From the NCBI RefSeq assembly GCF_000384375.1, contig NZ_ARVX01000001.1, positions 310,001 through 374,000 of the forward strand: a stretch of 64,000 nt of DNA. The letters are read 5' to 3'. Source of the DNA: Methylotenera versatilis 79. Its GTDB lineage: Bacteria; Pseudomonadota; Gammaproteobacteria; Burkholderiales; Methylophilaceae. The notes under the pieces were generated by a model. That model had not been told where the DNA came from, searched no databases, and saw nothing but the letters and a program-made list of their open reading frames with translations. Shown here in pieces: positions 53,660-63,300 of this stretch; within the stretch, counting starts at the first letter, position 1; each line of letters begins with the position of its first letter. Position numbers and translations under genes: made by a program.

Positions 53660-54931
53660 TTGGATAATATTCCCATTCCCTTACAGCTTGGCGTTCTAGC
53701 CTTGCTGCTGCTTATTTCTGGCTTTTTCTCTGTCGCTGAAACCAGCTTGATGTCGCTTAACCGTTATCGGTTGCGGCATTTGGTTAAAGAAGGCAACCGC
53801 GGCGCGCGTTTAGCCAGTAGTTTATTGGCTAAAACCGACAAATTGCTTGGCGTGATTTTGCTATGCAATAATTTTGCTAACGCCGCATCTGCGACACTTG
53901 TCACCATTATTACAGTTGAACTGTTTGGTGAAGGCGAATGGGTGTTGATGTTCGGCACCTTGGCTGTCACTTTCGCGATTTTAGTTTTTAGCGAGATTTC
54001 ACCAAAAGTCATTGCGGCGGCATATCCAGAAAAATTAGGTATTATCTGCAGCTACATTTTATATCCGCTGTTAAAAATTCTGTATCCAGCCGTTTGGTTT
54101 ATCAATCTATTTGTTGAAGGTTTGCTGAAACTATTAAGGGTGAATATCAACTTCAGCGAGAGTTCGCAATCGCTTACTATGGACGAATTACGCAGCATTG
54201 TGACGGATGCTGGGCATTTTATGCCGAAAAAACACCGCACTATTTTGCTTAACTTGTTTGATTTGGAAAAAATCACCATAGATGACGTGATGACCGCGCA
54301 TACATTGGTTGAAGTCATTGATTTTGACGCGCCAATCGATGATATTCTGCAACGAATTTCAAACAGTCATCACACGCGTTTGCCCGCGCGCGAAGGCGAT
54401 AATGAAGAGATTATCGGTATTATTCATGTGCGCAAAGTCATTAATCAGTTGCGCAGTTATCAGCAGGACGCAGAGATTAGCAAAGAAACCTTACGTGAAG
54501 TCATCAGCGAGCCTTATTTCGTTCCTTCTGGCACGCCGCTTTATACGCAGATTCAGCAGTTTCAAGAACATCAAGAACGGATTGCTTTGGTTGTAGATGA
54601 ATATGGCGAATTCAAAGGCTTGGTGACACTGGAAGATATATTAGAAGAAGTGATTGGCGACTTCACTACGCAATCGCCTAGCCGAGTCGGTAGTTATCGC
54701 CAAGAGGCAGATGGCAGCTGGTTGGTTGATGGTAGTAGCGCGCTGCGTAATCTGAATAAAAAACTCAGTATCAATTTGCCGCTAGATGGCCCGCGCACAC
54801 TTAACGGTTTAATTCTGGAACATTTTGAAGATATTCCTGAACCTGGCACCAGTTTTAGAATCAATACTCACACGATTGAAATCATGCAGACGCAAGATAG
54901 AATCGTCAAAAGCGTCAAAATATTCCCCTAA
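53660..54931 (+). CDS. HlyC/CorC-family membrane protein (DUF21-CBS-CorC)
   Basis: A 423-residue protein in three parts: a DUF21 (CNNM) membrane domain (about 5-185; GFFSVAETSLMSLNRYRLRHL), a CBS pair (about 205-325; DDVMTAHTLVEVIDF, VVDEYGEFKGLVTLEDILEEVIGD) and a CorC/HlyC C-terminal domain (about 345-420; GSWLVDGSSALRNLNKKL). Members are linked to Mg2+/Co2+ efflux. The start is a TTG with no clear ribosome site; the next in-frame ATG is at residue 31, inside the first helix, so the TTG is kept. Confidence 0.9.
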   Translation: MDNIPIPLQLGVLALLLLISGFFSVAETSLMSLNRYRLRHLVKEGNRGARLASSLLAKTDKLLGVILLCNNFANAASATLVTIITVELFGEGEWVLMFGTLAVTFAILVFSEISPKVIAAAYPEKLGIICSYILYPLLKILYPAVWFINLFVEGLLKLLRVNINFSESSQSLTMDELRSIVTDAGHFMPKKHRTILLNLFDLEKITIDDVMTAHTLVEVIDFDAPIDDILQRISNSHHTRLPAREGDNEEIIGIIHVRKVINQLRSYQQDAEISKETLREVISEPYFVPSGTPLYTQIQQFQEHQERIALVVDEYGEFKGLVTLEDILEEVIGDFTTQSPSRVGSYRQEADGSWLVDGSSALRNLNKKLSINLPLDGPRTLNGLILEHFEDIPEPGTSFRINTHTIEIMQTQDRIVKSVKIFP

Positions 54932-55022
54932 TTATATTTAATCTATATATCCCTACTCATATTGGGCTTGAAATTTTCTGTAGTCGGCTCAAAATAGAAT
55001 TAAGTAATTAACAAAGTAGCAA

Positions 55023-55334
55023 ATGGCTAATACAAACCCTAACCAAGATATTGCAATTAAGCCTAGTGCAGTTAAACCAAAACTGCCGGCTATGTACAAA
55101 GTGCTGTTGTTAAATGACGATTACACGCCCATGGAGTTTGTTGTAGAAACGATTGAACGTTTTTTTAACAAAAGCCGTGAACAAGCGACACAAATTATGC
55201 TCAAAGTACATACAGAAGGCATGGGTGTCTGTGGTGTTTATCCGCAAGATATTGCGGAAACGAAGATGAAACAGGTTTTAACGCATGCCAAGGAATCGCA
55301 ACATCCGTTGCAGTGTGTGACAGAACTTGCTTAG
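55023..55334 (+). CDS. clpS: ClpS adaptor
   Basis: A 103-residue adaptor that hands N-degron substrates to Clp[15 protein letters not shown] (residues about 29-42) is the conserved binding loop, and the ClpA contact [19 protein letters not shown] is intact. It lies 107 bases before clpA, the standard gene order. Confidence 0.96.
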   Translation: MANTNPNQDIAIKPSAVKPKLPAMYKVLLLNDDYTPMEFVVETIERFFNKSREQATQIMLKVHTEGMGVCGVYPQDIAETKMKQVLTHAKESQHPLQCVTELA

Positions 55335-55440
55335 TTGGCTGAAGTATTAGTTGGCAGACATAATATTAGCGTGAGTAGTAGTAAAAACAAGCCCAGCATT
55401 GCTGGTTGCAGGTGTAAAAGTAAATGAAAGTTGGTACAAA

Positions 55441-57720
55441 ATGATCGCGCAAGAACTTGAAGTAAGTTTGCACATGGCATTTATGGACGCAAGACAAAAG
55501 CGTCATGAACTGATTACAGTTGAACACTTATTATTAGCCATGATCGATAATCCGACTGCGGCGGAAGTGTTGCGCGCATGCGGTGCAAAATTTGATGTGT
55601 TGCGTAGTGAATTGAATCACTATATTGAAGAACACACACCGACTGTTAACGGCACAGAAGAAGTAGACACACAACCAACACTTGGCTTCCAACGCGTGAT
55701 TCAACGTGCGATGTTGCATGTGCAATCATCTGGCAAAAAAGAAGTGACTGGCGCGAACGTGCTAGTGGCGATTTTCGGTGAAAAAGATTCTCATGCAGTG
55801 TTTTTCTTGCATCAACAAGGAATTACCCGCTTAGATGTGGTTAACTTTATTTCACACGGCGTGGCAAAAATACCAGAAGGCGACGCTAAACCAGAAGGCA
55901 CAGAAACAGAGTCTGAAGCAGAAGCCGTACCAAGTGGTGCGCTAGAAAACTTCACGCTTAACTTAAATGCTCAAGTCTTAGCAGGGAAAATTGATCCGCT
56001 GATTGGTCGTGGTCCAGAAATCGAACGTGTGATTCAAACATTGTGCCGCCGCCGTAAAAACAATCCACTATTGGTTGGCGAAGCTGGCGTAGGTAAAACT
56101 GCGATTGCGGAAGGCTTAGCACGTCGCATTGTTGAGAAAGAGATTCCAGAAGTATTGGCAAATGCAACGGTGTATTCATTGGATATGGGTGCACTATTGG
56201 CTGGCACCAAATACCGTGGCGATTTTGAGCAACGCTTAAAAGCGGTGATGAAACAGCTGGCCGAAAAACCGGATGCAATTTTATTTATTGATGAAATTCA
56301 CACGTTAATCGGTGCAGGCGCAGCCAGTGGTGGAACCTTGGATGCTTCTAATTTACTGAAACCTGCGCTTTCAAATGGCACGCTTAAATGCATCGGCGCA
56401 ACTACTTATCAAGAATATCGCGGCATCTTTGAAAAAGACCATGCGCTATCACGTCGCTTCCAAAAGGTAGATGTCGTTGAACCAAGTATCGCCGAAACGA
56501 TTGAGATTTTAAAAGGCTTAAAATCACGTTTTGAAGAACATCACGGCGTGAAATATAGTGCAAGCGCTTTAACTACAGCAGCTGAACTTGCAGCTAAATA
56601 CATCAATGACCGTCATTTGCCCGACAAAGCGATTGATGTGATTGATGAAGCCGGCGCAGCGCAACGCATTCTGCCTAAAAACAAGCAGAAAAAAGTCATC
56701 GGCAATAAAGAAATTGAAGACATCGTGGCTAAAATTGCGCGCATTCCGCCTAAAAATATCTCTAGCGATGACCGCAACGCGCTTAAAACATTAGAGCGTG
56801 ATTTAAAAGCCGTGGTTTTTGGCCAAGATAAAGCGATTGAAGCACTGACATCAGCCGTAAAAATGGCGCGTAGTGGCTTGGGTCAAAATAATAAGCCCAT
56901 TGGTAGCTTCTTATTCAGCGGTCCGACTGGTGTGGGTAAAACCGAAGTCGCCAAGCAGTTAGCTTACATCATGGGCGTTGAATTAATTCGCTTTGATATG
57001 AGTGAATACATGGAGCGTCACGCAGTCAGCCGTTTGATTGGTGCGCCTCCAGGCTATGTGGGCTTTGAGCAAGGTGGCTTGATGACTGAAGCAATCACCA
57101 AACAGCCTTATAGCGTTTTACTGCTAGATGAGATTGAAAAAGCGCATCCGGATATTTTCAACATCCTGTTGCAAGTGATGGATCACGGTACTTTGACTGA
57201 CAATAATGGCCGTAAAGCGGACTTTAGAAATGTCACGATTATCATGACAACGAATGCAGGCGCTGAGAATTTGGCTAAATCGAGCATTGGATTTACCAAT
57301 GCAAAAGAAGCTGGTGATGAGCAAGCGGATATTAAACGCCTATTCTCACCAGAGTTCCGTAATCGTCTAGATGCGACAGTGTCTTTTGGCAGCTTAACGC
57401 AAGATATTATCATCCGCGTGGTCGATAAATTCTTGATGCAATTAGAAGACCAGTTGCATGAGAAAAAAGTGGATGTAACGTTTAGCGATGCGCTTAAAAC
57501 CTATCTAGGTAAAAAAGGTTTTGATCCGCAAATGGGTGCACGTCCAATGGCGCGTTTGATTCAGGATACGATTCGTAAAGCCTTGGCAGACGAATTGCTA
57601 TTCGGCCGCCTCAGCAATGGTGGCGCAGTGCATGTCGATATTGATGATAAGGACCAAGTTAAACTGGTTTTTAGCAAAGATAACCAATCACGCGATGCCT
57701 TGCTAGCAACCGCAGACTAA
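55441..57720 (+). CDS. clpA: ATP-dependent Clp protease ATP-binding subunit ClpA
   Basis: A 759-residue AAA+ unfoldase working with ClpP. Parts: N-domain (about 1-140; MIAQELEVSLHMAFMDARQ), NBD1 (Walker A GEAGVGKTAI about 215; Walker B ILFIDEIHTLIGAGA), NBD2 (Walker A GPTGVGKTEV about 493; LLLDEIEKAHPDIFNILLQ) and the C-terminal domain (FDPQMGARPMARLI). I start at the ATG at 55441, which begins the conserved N-domain, rather than 14 codons upstream. A bidirectional terminator follows. Confidence 0.96.
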   Translation: MIAQELEVSLHMAFMDARQKRHELITVEHLLLAMIDNPTAAEVLRACGAKFDVLRSELNHYIEEHTPTVNGTEEVDTQPTLGFQRVIQRAMLHVQSSGKKEVTGANVLVAIFGEKDSHAVFFLHQQGITRLDVVNFISHGVAKIPEGDAKPEGTETESEAEAVPSGALENFTLNLNAQVLAGKIDPLIGRGPEIERVIQTLCRRRKNNPLLVGEAGVGKTAIAEGLARRIVEKEIPEVLANATVYSLDMGALLAGTKYRGDFEQRLKAVMKQLAEKPDAILFIDEIHTLIGAGAASGGTLDASNLLKPALSNGTLKCIGATTYQEYRGIFEKDHALSRRFQKVDVVEPSIAETIEILKGLKSRFEEHHGVKYSASALTTAAELAAKYINDRHLPDKAIDVIDEAGAAQRILPKNKQKKVIGNKEIEDIVAKIARIPPKNISSDDRNALKTLERDLKAVVFGQDKAIEALTSAVKMARSGLGQNNKPIGSFLFSGPTGVGKTEVAKQLAYIMGVELIRFDMSEYMERHAVSRLIGAPPGYVGFEQGGLMTEAITKQPYSVLLLDEIEKAHPDIFNILLQVMDHGTLTDNNGRKADFRNVTIIMTTNAGAENLAKSSIGFTNAKEAGDEQADIKRLFSPEFRNRLDATVSFGSLTQDIIIRVVDKFLMQLEDQLHEKKVDVTFSDALKTYLGKKGFDPQMGARPMARLIQDTIRKALADELLFGRLSNGGAVHVDIDDKDQVKLVFSKDNQSRDALLATAD

Positions 57721-57735
57721 GTTTTAGTGCACAAT

Positions 57736-57774
57736 AAAAACAGCCAACTTATGCAATATAAGTTGGCTGTTTTT
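57736..57774. terminator. Bidirectional terminator of clpA and the GST gene
   Basis: A perfect 16-bp inverted repeat (57736-57751 and 57759-57774), core CAGCCAACTTA, with a 7-base loop and A/T tracts on both sides. It serves convergent genes. The right arm lies within the last codons of the GST gene, whose stop is at 57749-57751. Confidence 0.9.
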
Positions 57775-58357
57775 TCATCACGCGTTCAAATAATTCTGAG
57801 TTAACTAAAGTATTAAGCCAGTTTTGCAATTTCGGATAATTTGACGATTCAAACCAAGTTAAATCGACCGCCGCAAACTGGCGCACAAAGGGAAAAATTG
57901 CCATATCAGCCAAACTGGCGGTATCTTTGAATAAATAAACGTTTTGATTTAATAAATGTTCTAAGTGCTGTAGAAACTTCTCACCTTGTTGACGATAATG
58001 CGTTTGAGTGAATTGCGGATAACGTTCAGGATATTTGTAACTATCAAGCGTTTGCTTAAAATATGTATCGTTCTCGGTAATTAATGCCTGCATTTTGCCA
58101 GAATCCGCATCCAGCCAATCTTGTAGATCATATTGCCGCAAAGCCCAAAACATAATGTCCAAGCTTTGCTCAATTACAACGCTAGTTTGTAATATCAACA
58201 CTGGCACAGTACCTTTTGGCGACACTTGCAACATATGTGCAGGCTTGTCGCGCAATACTATTTCGCGTATTTCAACTGAAATATCGGCTACAAAAATTGC
58301 CAGTCTGGCACGCATGGCGTAAGGACAACGGCGGTAGGAATATAAAATTGGAAGCAT
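57749..58357 (-). CDS. Glutathione S-transferase family protein
   Basis: A 202-residue protein with an N-terminal thioredoxin-like domain (LYSYRRCPYAMRARLAIFVA; CPYAM is a glutaredoxin-like cysteine site; KGTVPVLIL holds the cis-Pro; VIEQSLDIMFW) and a C-terminal all-helical domain (about 85-200; SLADMAIFPFVRQF). The cysteine at position 12 suggests an omega- or thiol-transferase type. The substrate is unknown. Its 3' end encodes half of the clpA terminator. Confidence 0.9.
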   Translation of the reverse strand: MLPILYSYRRCPYAMRARLAIFVADISVEIREIVLRDKPAHMLQVSPKGTVPVLILQTSVVIEQSLDIMFWALRQYDLQDWLDADSGKMQALITENDTYFKQTLDSYKYPERYPQFTQTHYRQQGEKFLQHLEHLLNQNVYLFKDTASLADMAIFPFVRQFAAVDLTWFESSNYPKLQNWLNTLVNSELFERVMKKQPTYIA

Positions 58358-58370
58358 ACAAGCTCTAATA

Positions 58371-58407
58371 ACTTAACACTATTTTTTGCCTAAAAATAGT
58401 GTTAAGT
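58371..58407 (-). terminator. 16-bp stem after pyrD (AGTGTTAAGT type)
   Basis: ACTTAACACTATTTTT (58371-58386) and its exact complement (58392-58407) flank a 5-base loop, TGCCT. Transcripts from pyrD, which ends at 58432 on the minus strand, meet it after 25 bases, with the T-rich arm last. The arm shares AGTGTTAA with the repeated 10-mer. Confidence 0.75.
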
Positions 58408-58431
58408 CTCTATGTTTAGTCTAGGATTGAA

Positions 58432-59463
58432 TTAACCTAATGTTGTGCAAATATCACGCACCAGCGCAGGACCTTTATAAATCAGCCCACTATAAATCTG
58501 CACCAAACTCGCACCAGCAGCAATTTTTTCAACGGCATCTGCAGCACTTAATATCCCACCCACGCCAATAATCGGCAATGCGCCTTGTAATTGTTTTGAA
58601 AGCTGTTGAATCACAATAGTCGATTGATTCCGCACCGGCGCTCCTGATAATCCACCAGTTTCATCGCCATTTTTCATGCCTTTGACGACATCACGTGCCA
58701 GCGTTGTATTCGTCGCGATCACACCATCAATCTGATGCTGCATCAACAAACCGGCAATTTCAGTCACTTGCTCTTGGGTTAAATCAGGCGCTATTTTTAA
58801 AGTGATTGGCACATATTTACCGTACTGCTGCGCGAGTTTATTTTGCTCTAATTTCAAGCTGGCAAGCAAACTAGATAACGCTTCTTTCTCTTGCAATGCG
58901 CGTAAATTTTTAGTGTTGGGTGACGAAATATTTACGGTGATGTAACTGGCATGTTCATACACTTTTTTCATGCAAATTAGATAATCATCCACCGCATTTT
59001 CAATCGGCGTATCAAAGTTCTTGCCAATGTTAATACCCAGAATTTGATTAGAAAGCCCGCCATCAAATTTAGCCGCTTTTACATTGTTAACTAAATTGTC
59101 CACACCCAAATTATTAAAACCAAAACGGTTAATTACGCCCTGCGCTTCTTTCACCCTGAATAAGCGCGGCTTAGGATTTCCTGGCTGCGCGCGCGGTGTG
59201 ACAGTGCCCACTTCAATAAAACCAAAACCCAATGCAGCCATGCCATCGATAACTGCACCGTTTTTATCTAAACCCGCTGCCAGACCAACTGGATTGGGGA
59301 AATTTAATCCCATTACTTGTCTTGGCTGGCAAACAGGTGGTTTTGGATAAAGCGCTAATAAACCCGTTTTTTCGGCGAATTTAAGACTTTTTAAGGTGAT
59401 GTCATGTGCAGTTTCAGCATCTAATTGAAACAGCAAAGGCTTGGCAAGTTGGTAGTAATTCAT
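58432..59463 (-). CDS. pyrD: Dihydroorotate dehydrogenase (quinone), class 2
   Basis: A 343-residue, membrane-associated FMN enzyme oxidising dihydroorotate to orotate with quinone as acceptor, the fourth step of pyrimidine synthesis. The N-terminal helical extension ([19 protein letters not shown]) marks class 2. [27 protein letters not shown] (catalytic Ser) and [15 protein letters not shown] (FMN phosphate site) are conserved. Length is normal. It lies 40 bases after the membrane/zinc-ribbon gene on the same strand. Confidence 0.96.
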   Translation of the reverse strand: MNYYQLAKPLLFQLDAETAHDITLKSLKFAEKTGLLALYPKPPVCQPRQVMGLNFPNPVGLAAGLDKNGAVIDGMAALGFGFIEVGTVTPRAQPGNPKPRLFRVKEAQGVINRFGFNNLGVDNLVNNVKAAKFDGGLSNQILGINIGKNFDTPIENAVDDYLICMKKVYEHASYITVNISSPNTKNLRALQEKEALSSLLASLKLEQNKLAQQYGKYVPITLKIAPDLTQEQVTEIAGLLMQHQIDGVIATNTTLARDVVKGMKNGDETGGLSGAPVRNQSTIVIQQLSKQLQGALPIIGVGGILSAADAVEKIAAGASLVQIYSGLIYKGPALVRDICTTLG

Positions 59464-59502
59464 AGCGCTATTTTACGTGAGTTGAATCGATTTTTAGTAG
59501 CG

Positions 59503-60279
59503 CTAAATGTTCATCACACGTACCGTATATTTGAACCCGCAAGATCGGCATTTAAACAGTCGATCATCACGTGTTTTTGACAAAGGCTGAGTGCCGCATT
59601 GCGGGCATCTAACAATATCACCTTCTTTTTCGATTTGAACATAATCTCGCACTGAAATCGTATCTGCAAGTAAAGAGTTGACCTGTTTTTTATTGAAATA
59701 GGTCCCTAATATAATGATCAGAATCGCGCCGATTTCCAGCAATACATTTAGCCTAAGCCCTAAAATTTCCGTGTTAATCAGAATATCCACATGATGAAAG
59801 GAGGCTGCACGTATCAAAATAAAGGTGCACAACAGAATAATCCCCATCCAAGCGAGCTTGTAGTTGCGCCAAGTATTTACTAGAAACAATCTGAAAGCGA
59901 TTAATGCCATTAGCATACCAAAACCTAGCACCACGATGAAAGCCACTTGTACTGGCCTTCTATGCTCATACCAACCATGATGTTGCGCAGCATCTTTGAG
60001 CATTTCAGTAAACCAACTTTGCAAATCTAACTGTTTATTAACACCTAAAAATAGTAGAAAAATGGCTAAATACAACCAAAATAAATAATTTCCACCAAAC
60101 TTCTTAGATGCATTTGCTTTAACAATACAGCGCGCAACAGCCAACAAATAAACTGCCACAGTTATCCAACCAAAAACCGTTGCGTCGCCAATACCTGCAT
60201 GCCAGCGACCATCTTCCGTCGCGGCAAGTATTAAAGGACTTTGGATTAAGAGAAATAAGAAGAGCGTAATTTTAGTCAT
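59503..60279 (-). CDS. Membrane protein with C-terminal zinc ribbon, unknown
   Basis: A 258-residue protein: a signal-like first helix (residues about 4-19), five more helices (about 33-50, 66-80, 112-132, 142-158, 178-197), and a cytoplasmic tail with CPQCGTQ and CRSCGFKY (two CxxC knuckles at about 225 and 244), a rubredoxin-like zinc ribbon. I recognise no characterised family. It lies 40 bases upstream of pyrD on the same strand and may be read with it; this says little about its role. Confidence 0.75.
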   Translation of the reverse strand: MTKITLFLFLLIQSPLILAATEDGRWHAGIGDATVFGWITVAVYLLAVARCIVKANASKKFGGNYLFWLYLAIFLLFLGVNKQLDLQSWFTEMLKDAAQHHGWYEHRRPVQVAFIVVLGFGMLMALIAFRLFLVNTWRNYKLAWMGIILLCTFILIRAASFHHVDILINTEILGLRLNVLLEIGAILIIILGTYFNKKQVNSLLADTISVRDYVQIEKEGDIVRCPQCGTQPLSKTRDDRLFKCRSCGFKYTVRVMNI

Positions 60280-60389
60280 ACTGTGTGTTTAATATTCAAA
60301 AACGAGATTACTATCGCTATTTATCAACATTCTCAACAGTAGATATTTTCAGTATTTTTAACTCGGTACTAATGGTTAATAAATACTAA

Positions 60390-63300
60390 TTACAACAATA
60401 CCTTCTCAATCCCGCCATTATTCACGCGCTCCACATATTCTTCCATCCAGTTATCGCCCAGAATATGCTTAGCCATTTCGACCACAATGTAATCGGCTTC
60501 AATACCCGTATCATCCCCATAACGCGCTAAGCCTTGCAGGCAGCTTGGGCAACTGGTGAGGATTTTCACTTTTCCTTCAGGCTTACCAACGGTTAAGCCC
60601 ATTTTATTCATACCTTTTTCCAGCTCTTCTTGCTTACGGAATTTAACTTGCGTGGCAATATCAGGTCTAGCAGCAGCAAAAGTGCCGCTTTCGCCACAAC
60701 AACGGTCGTTCAATTGCACTTCTTGGCCCATTAGCTTATTGGTGACTTCCATTGGCTTATAGGTTTTCATCGGGCTATGGCATGGGTCGTGGTACATGTA
60801 ACGCGTACCTGTCACCGTTTGCAAGCGCATGTCTTTTTCCATCAGATATTCATGGATATCCAACAATCTGCAACCTGGGAATATTTTTTCAAATTCATAT
60901 TTTTGCAGTTGGTCCATACACGTACCGCAAGATACGATAACGGTTTTAATATCCAAATAATTCAAGGTATTAGCTACGCGATGGAACAATACGCGATTAT
61001 CCGCAGTGATTTCTTGACCTTTATCGTGATTACCTGCTGATGTTTGCGGATAGCCGCAACATAAATATCCAGGCGGCAATACGGTGATTGCTCCCACTTC
61101 ATACAACATCGCCTGTGTTGCTAATCCCACGTTTGAGAACAAACGTTCTGAGCCACAACCAGGAAAATAGAATACCGCTTCAGAATCTTCAGTCACTTTT
61201 TGCGGATTGCGAATCACTGGAATCATGCTGTCATCTTCCACACCAAGCATGGCGCGTGAAGTTTTAGACTGCATTTTTCTAGGCATTGGCCTATTAATAA
61301 AATGAATCACTTGTGCTTTGATTTCTGGCTTACCAACACTGGCAGGCGGACGAATCTTATTTTTAAGCAGGCCGAATTTTTTGGCTAACGTATGCGCAAT
61401 GTTTTGGGCTTTATAACCCCAACCAATCATGGTTGTGCGTATAAATTTAATCGTCGCTGGGTCTTTAGCATTTAAAAACAGCATGCCAGCCGCAGTGCCC
61501 GGGTTAAATTGCTTTTTACCTTGTACACGTAAAAAATTGCGCATTTTGATGGATACATCACCAAAATCAATATCCACAGGACATGGATTCAAACATTTAT
61601 GGCAAACGGTGCAATGGTCGGCCACGTCGTTAAACTCGTCAAAATGTTTAATTGAGATACCACGCCGCGTTTGCTCTTCGTACAAAAATGCTTCAATTAG
61701 CAATGACGTTGCTAAAATTTTATTGCGCGGGCTGTATAAAAGATTTGCCCTCGGCACATGTGTCGTACAAACAGGCTTACATTTTCCGCAACGTAAACAA
61801 TCACTTATATCATCGGCAATTTCGCCAATCGCTGATTGCTCCATGATGATAGATTCTTGCTCTAATAAACCAAAGCTTGGCGTATAAGCATTTTCAAGCC
61901 CAGAACCTGCTAACAATTTACCTTTATTAAAGTGGCCGTTCGGGTCAACCTTGTTTTTATAGACGGTAAATGTGTCAATGGTTGATTGATCCAAATACTC
62001 CATTTTGGTGATACCAATGCCATGCTCGCCAGAAATCACGCCATCCAAGCCTTTGGCCAGCGCCATCACGCGGTCAACTGCTTCATGCGCCTGCTTCATC
62101 ATGCCGTAATCGTCAGAATTGACGGGGATATTGGTATGCACATTGCCATCCCCCGCATGCATGTGCAAGGCAATAAATACGCGGCTTTTGAGTACGGTTT
62201 TATGAATTTCATCAAAACGTGCCAATATTTTTTGATATTCGCGTCCAACGAAAATCTCCGCCATTGGGCGTTTTAGTTCGCGCTTCCAAGAGATGCGTAA
62301 ATCGTAAGATTGCACCGCGCGGAATACATTTTCGTATTGGCTATGATCTTTACCCAGCGCACCTAACACACTCACAGGTTCATCTAGCGTGTTTAAAATT
62401 AAGCGCCATTTTGAACGTAAATCCCGCAACAATTGCAAGGCCATCACTTGTTTGGTCTGTACCATTTGCGCATCTGCATTACCATCTTCATCGGCTTGCA
62501 AGGGCAAGTCTGTCTGCATAAACGCTTCTAAAGCATCGACTAATTTAAGCTTGTTATGTATTGAAAGCTCAATATTAATGCGTTCAATACCATCAGAATA
62601 TTCGCCTAATTTAGGCAATGGAATCACAACGTCTTCATTGATTTTAAAGGCGTTAGTATGTTTAGCGATGGCGGCTGTACGCGCGCGGTCTAGCCAGAAT
62701 TTTTTGCGTGCTTCGCCTGATACGGCAATAAAACCTTCGCCATTTTTAGCGTTACACATACGCACCATGGCAGAAGCCACTTCACCGACGGCATTTTCAT
62801 CATCAGAAGCGATATCCGCAATCAATACCATTTTCGGGCGTTGCTGCCTTGCCGCTTTTGTGGCGTAACCAACCGCTTTGATATAGCGCTCATCCATGTG
62901 CTCCAAGCCAGCCATAATAACGAGCGACTTGTTAGGGATTGCTGGATCTGGTTTAGCGGTTGCATCGAGATAATCTTTAATCTCCACAATCGCTGGAACG
63001 GCATGTGACACATTGCCAAAAAATTCCAATGCAATCGTGCGCACATATTTCGGCATGCGATGCAAAATAAAAGTTGCGCTGGTAATTAAGCCATCGCAAC
63101 CTTCTTTTTGAATGCCTGGTAATCCGCTTAAAAACTTATCGGTCACATCTTTACCTAGGCCAACTTTTCTAAAGCTTGGTCCAGGAATACTGATAATTTC
63201 AGGCTCTCCTAACTGAGTTTTTAGGTCAATATCAAAACGGGTGATTTTGAATCGCGCCATCGCGATATCGTGAATTTTGCCTAGATTATGGTCTAAACGC

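Noticed and set aside
53660-53665. Alternative ATG start for the CorC-type gene
   Set aside because: The next in-frame ATG is inside the first membrane helix at residue 31, so starting there would delete the conserved N-terminal segment; the TTG is kept.
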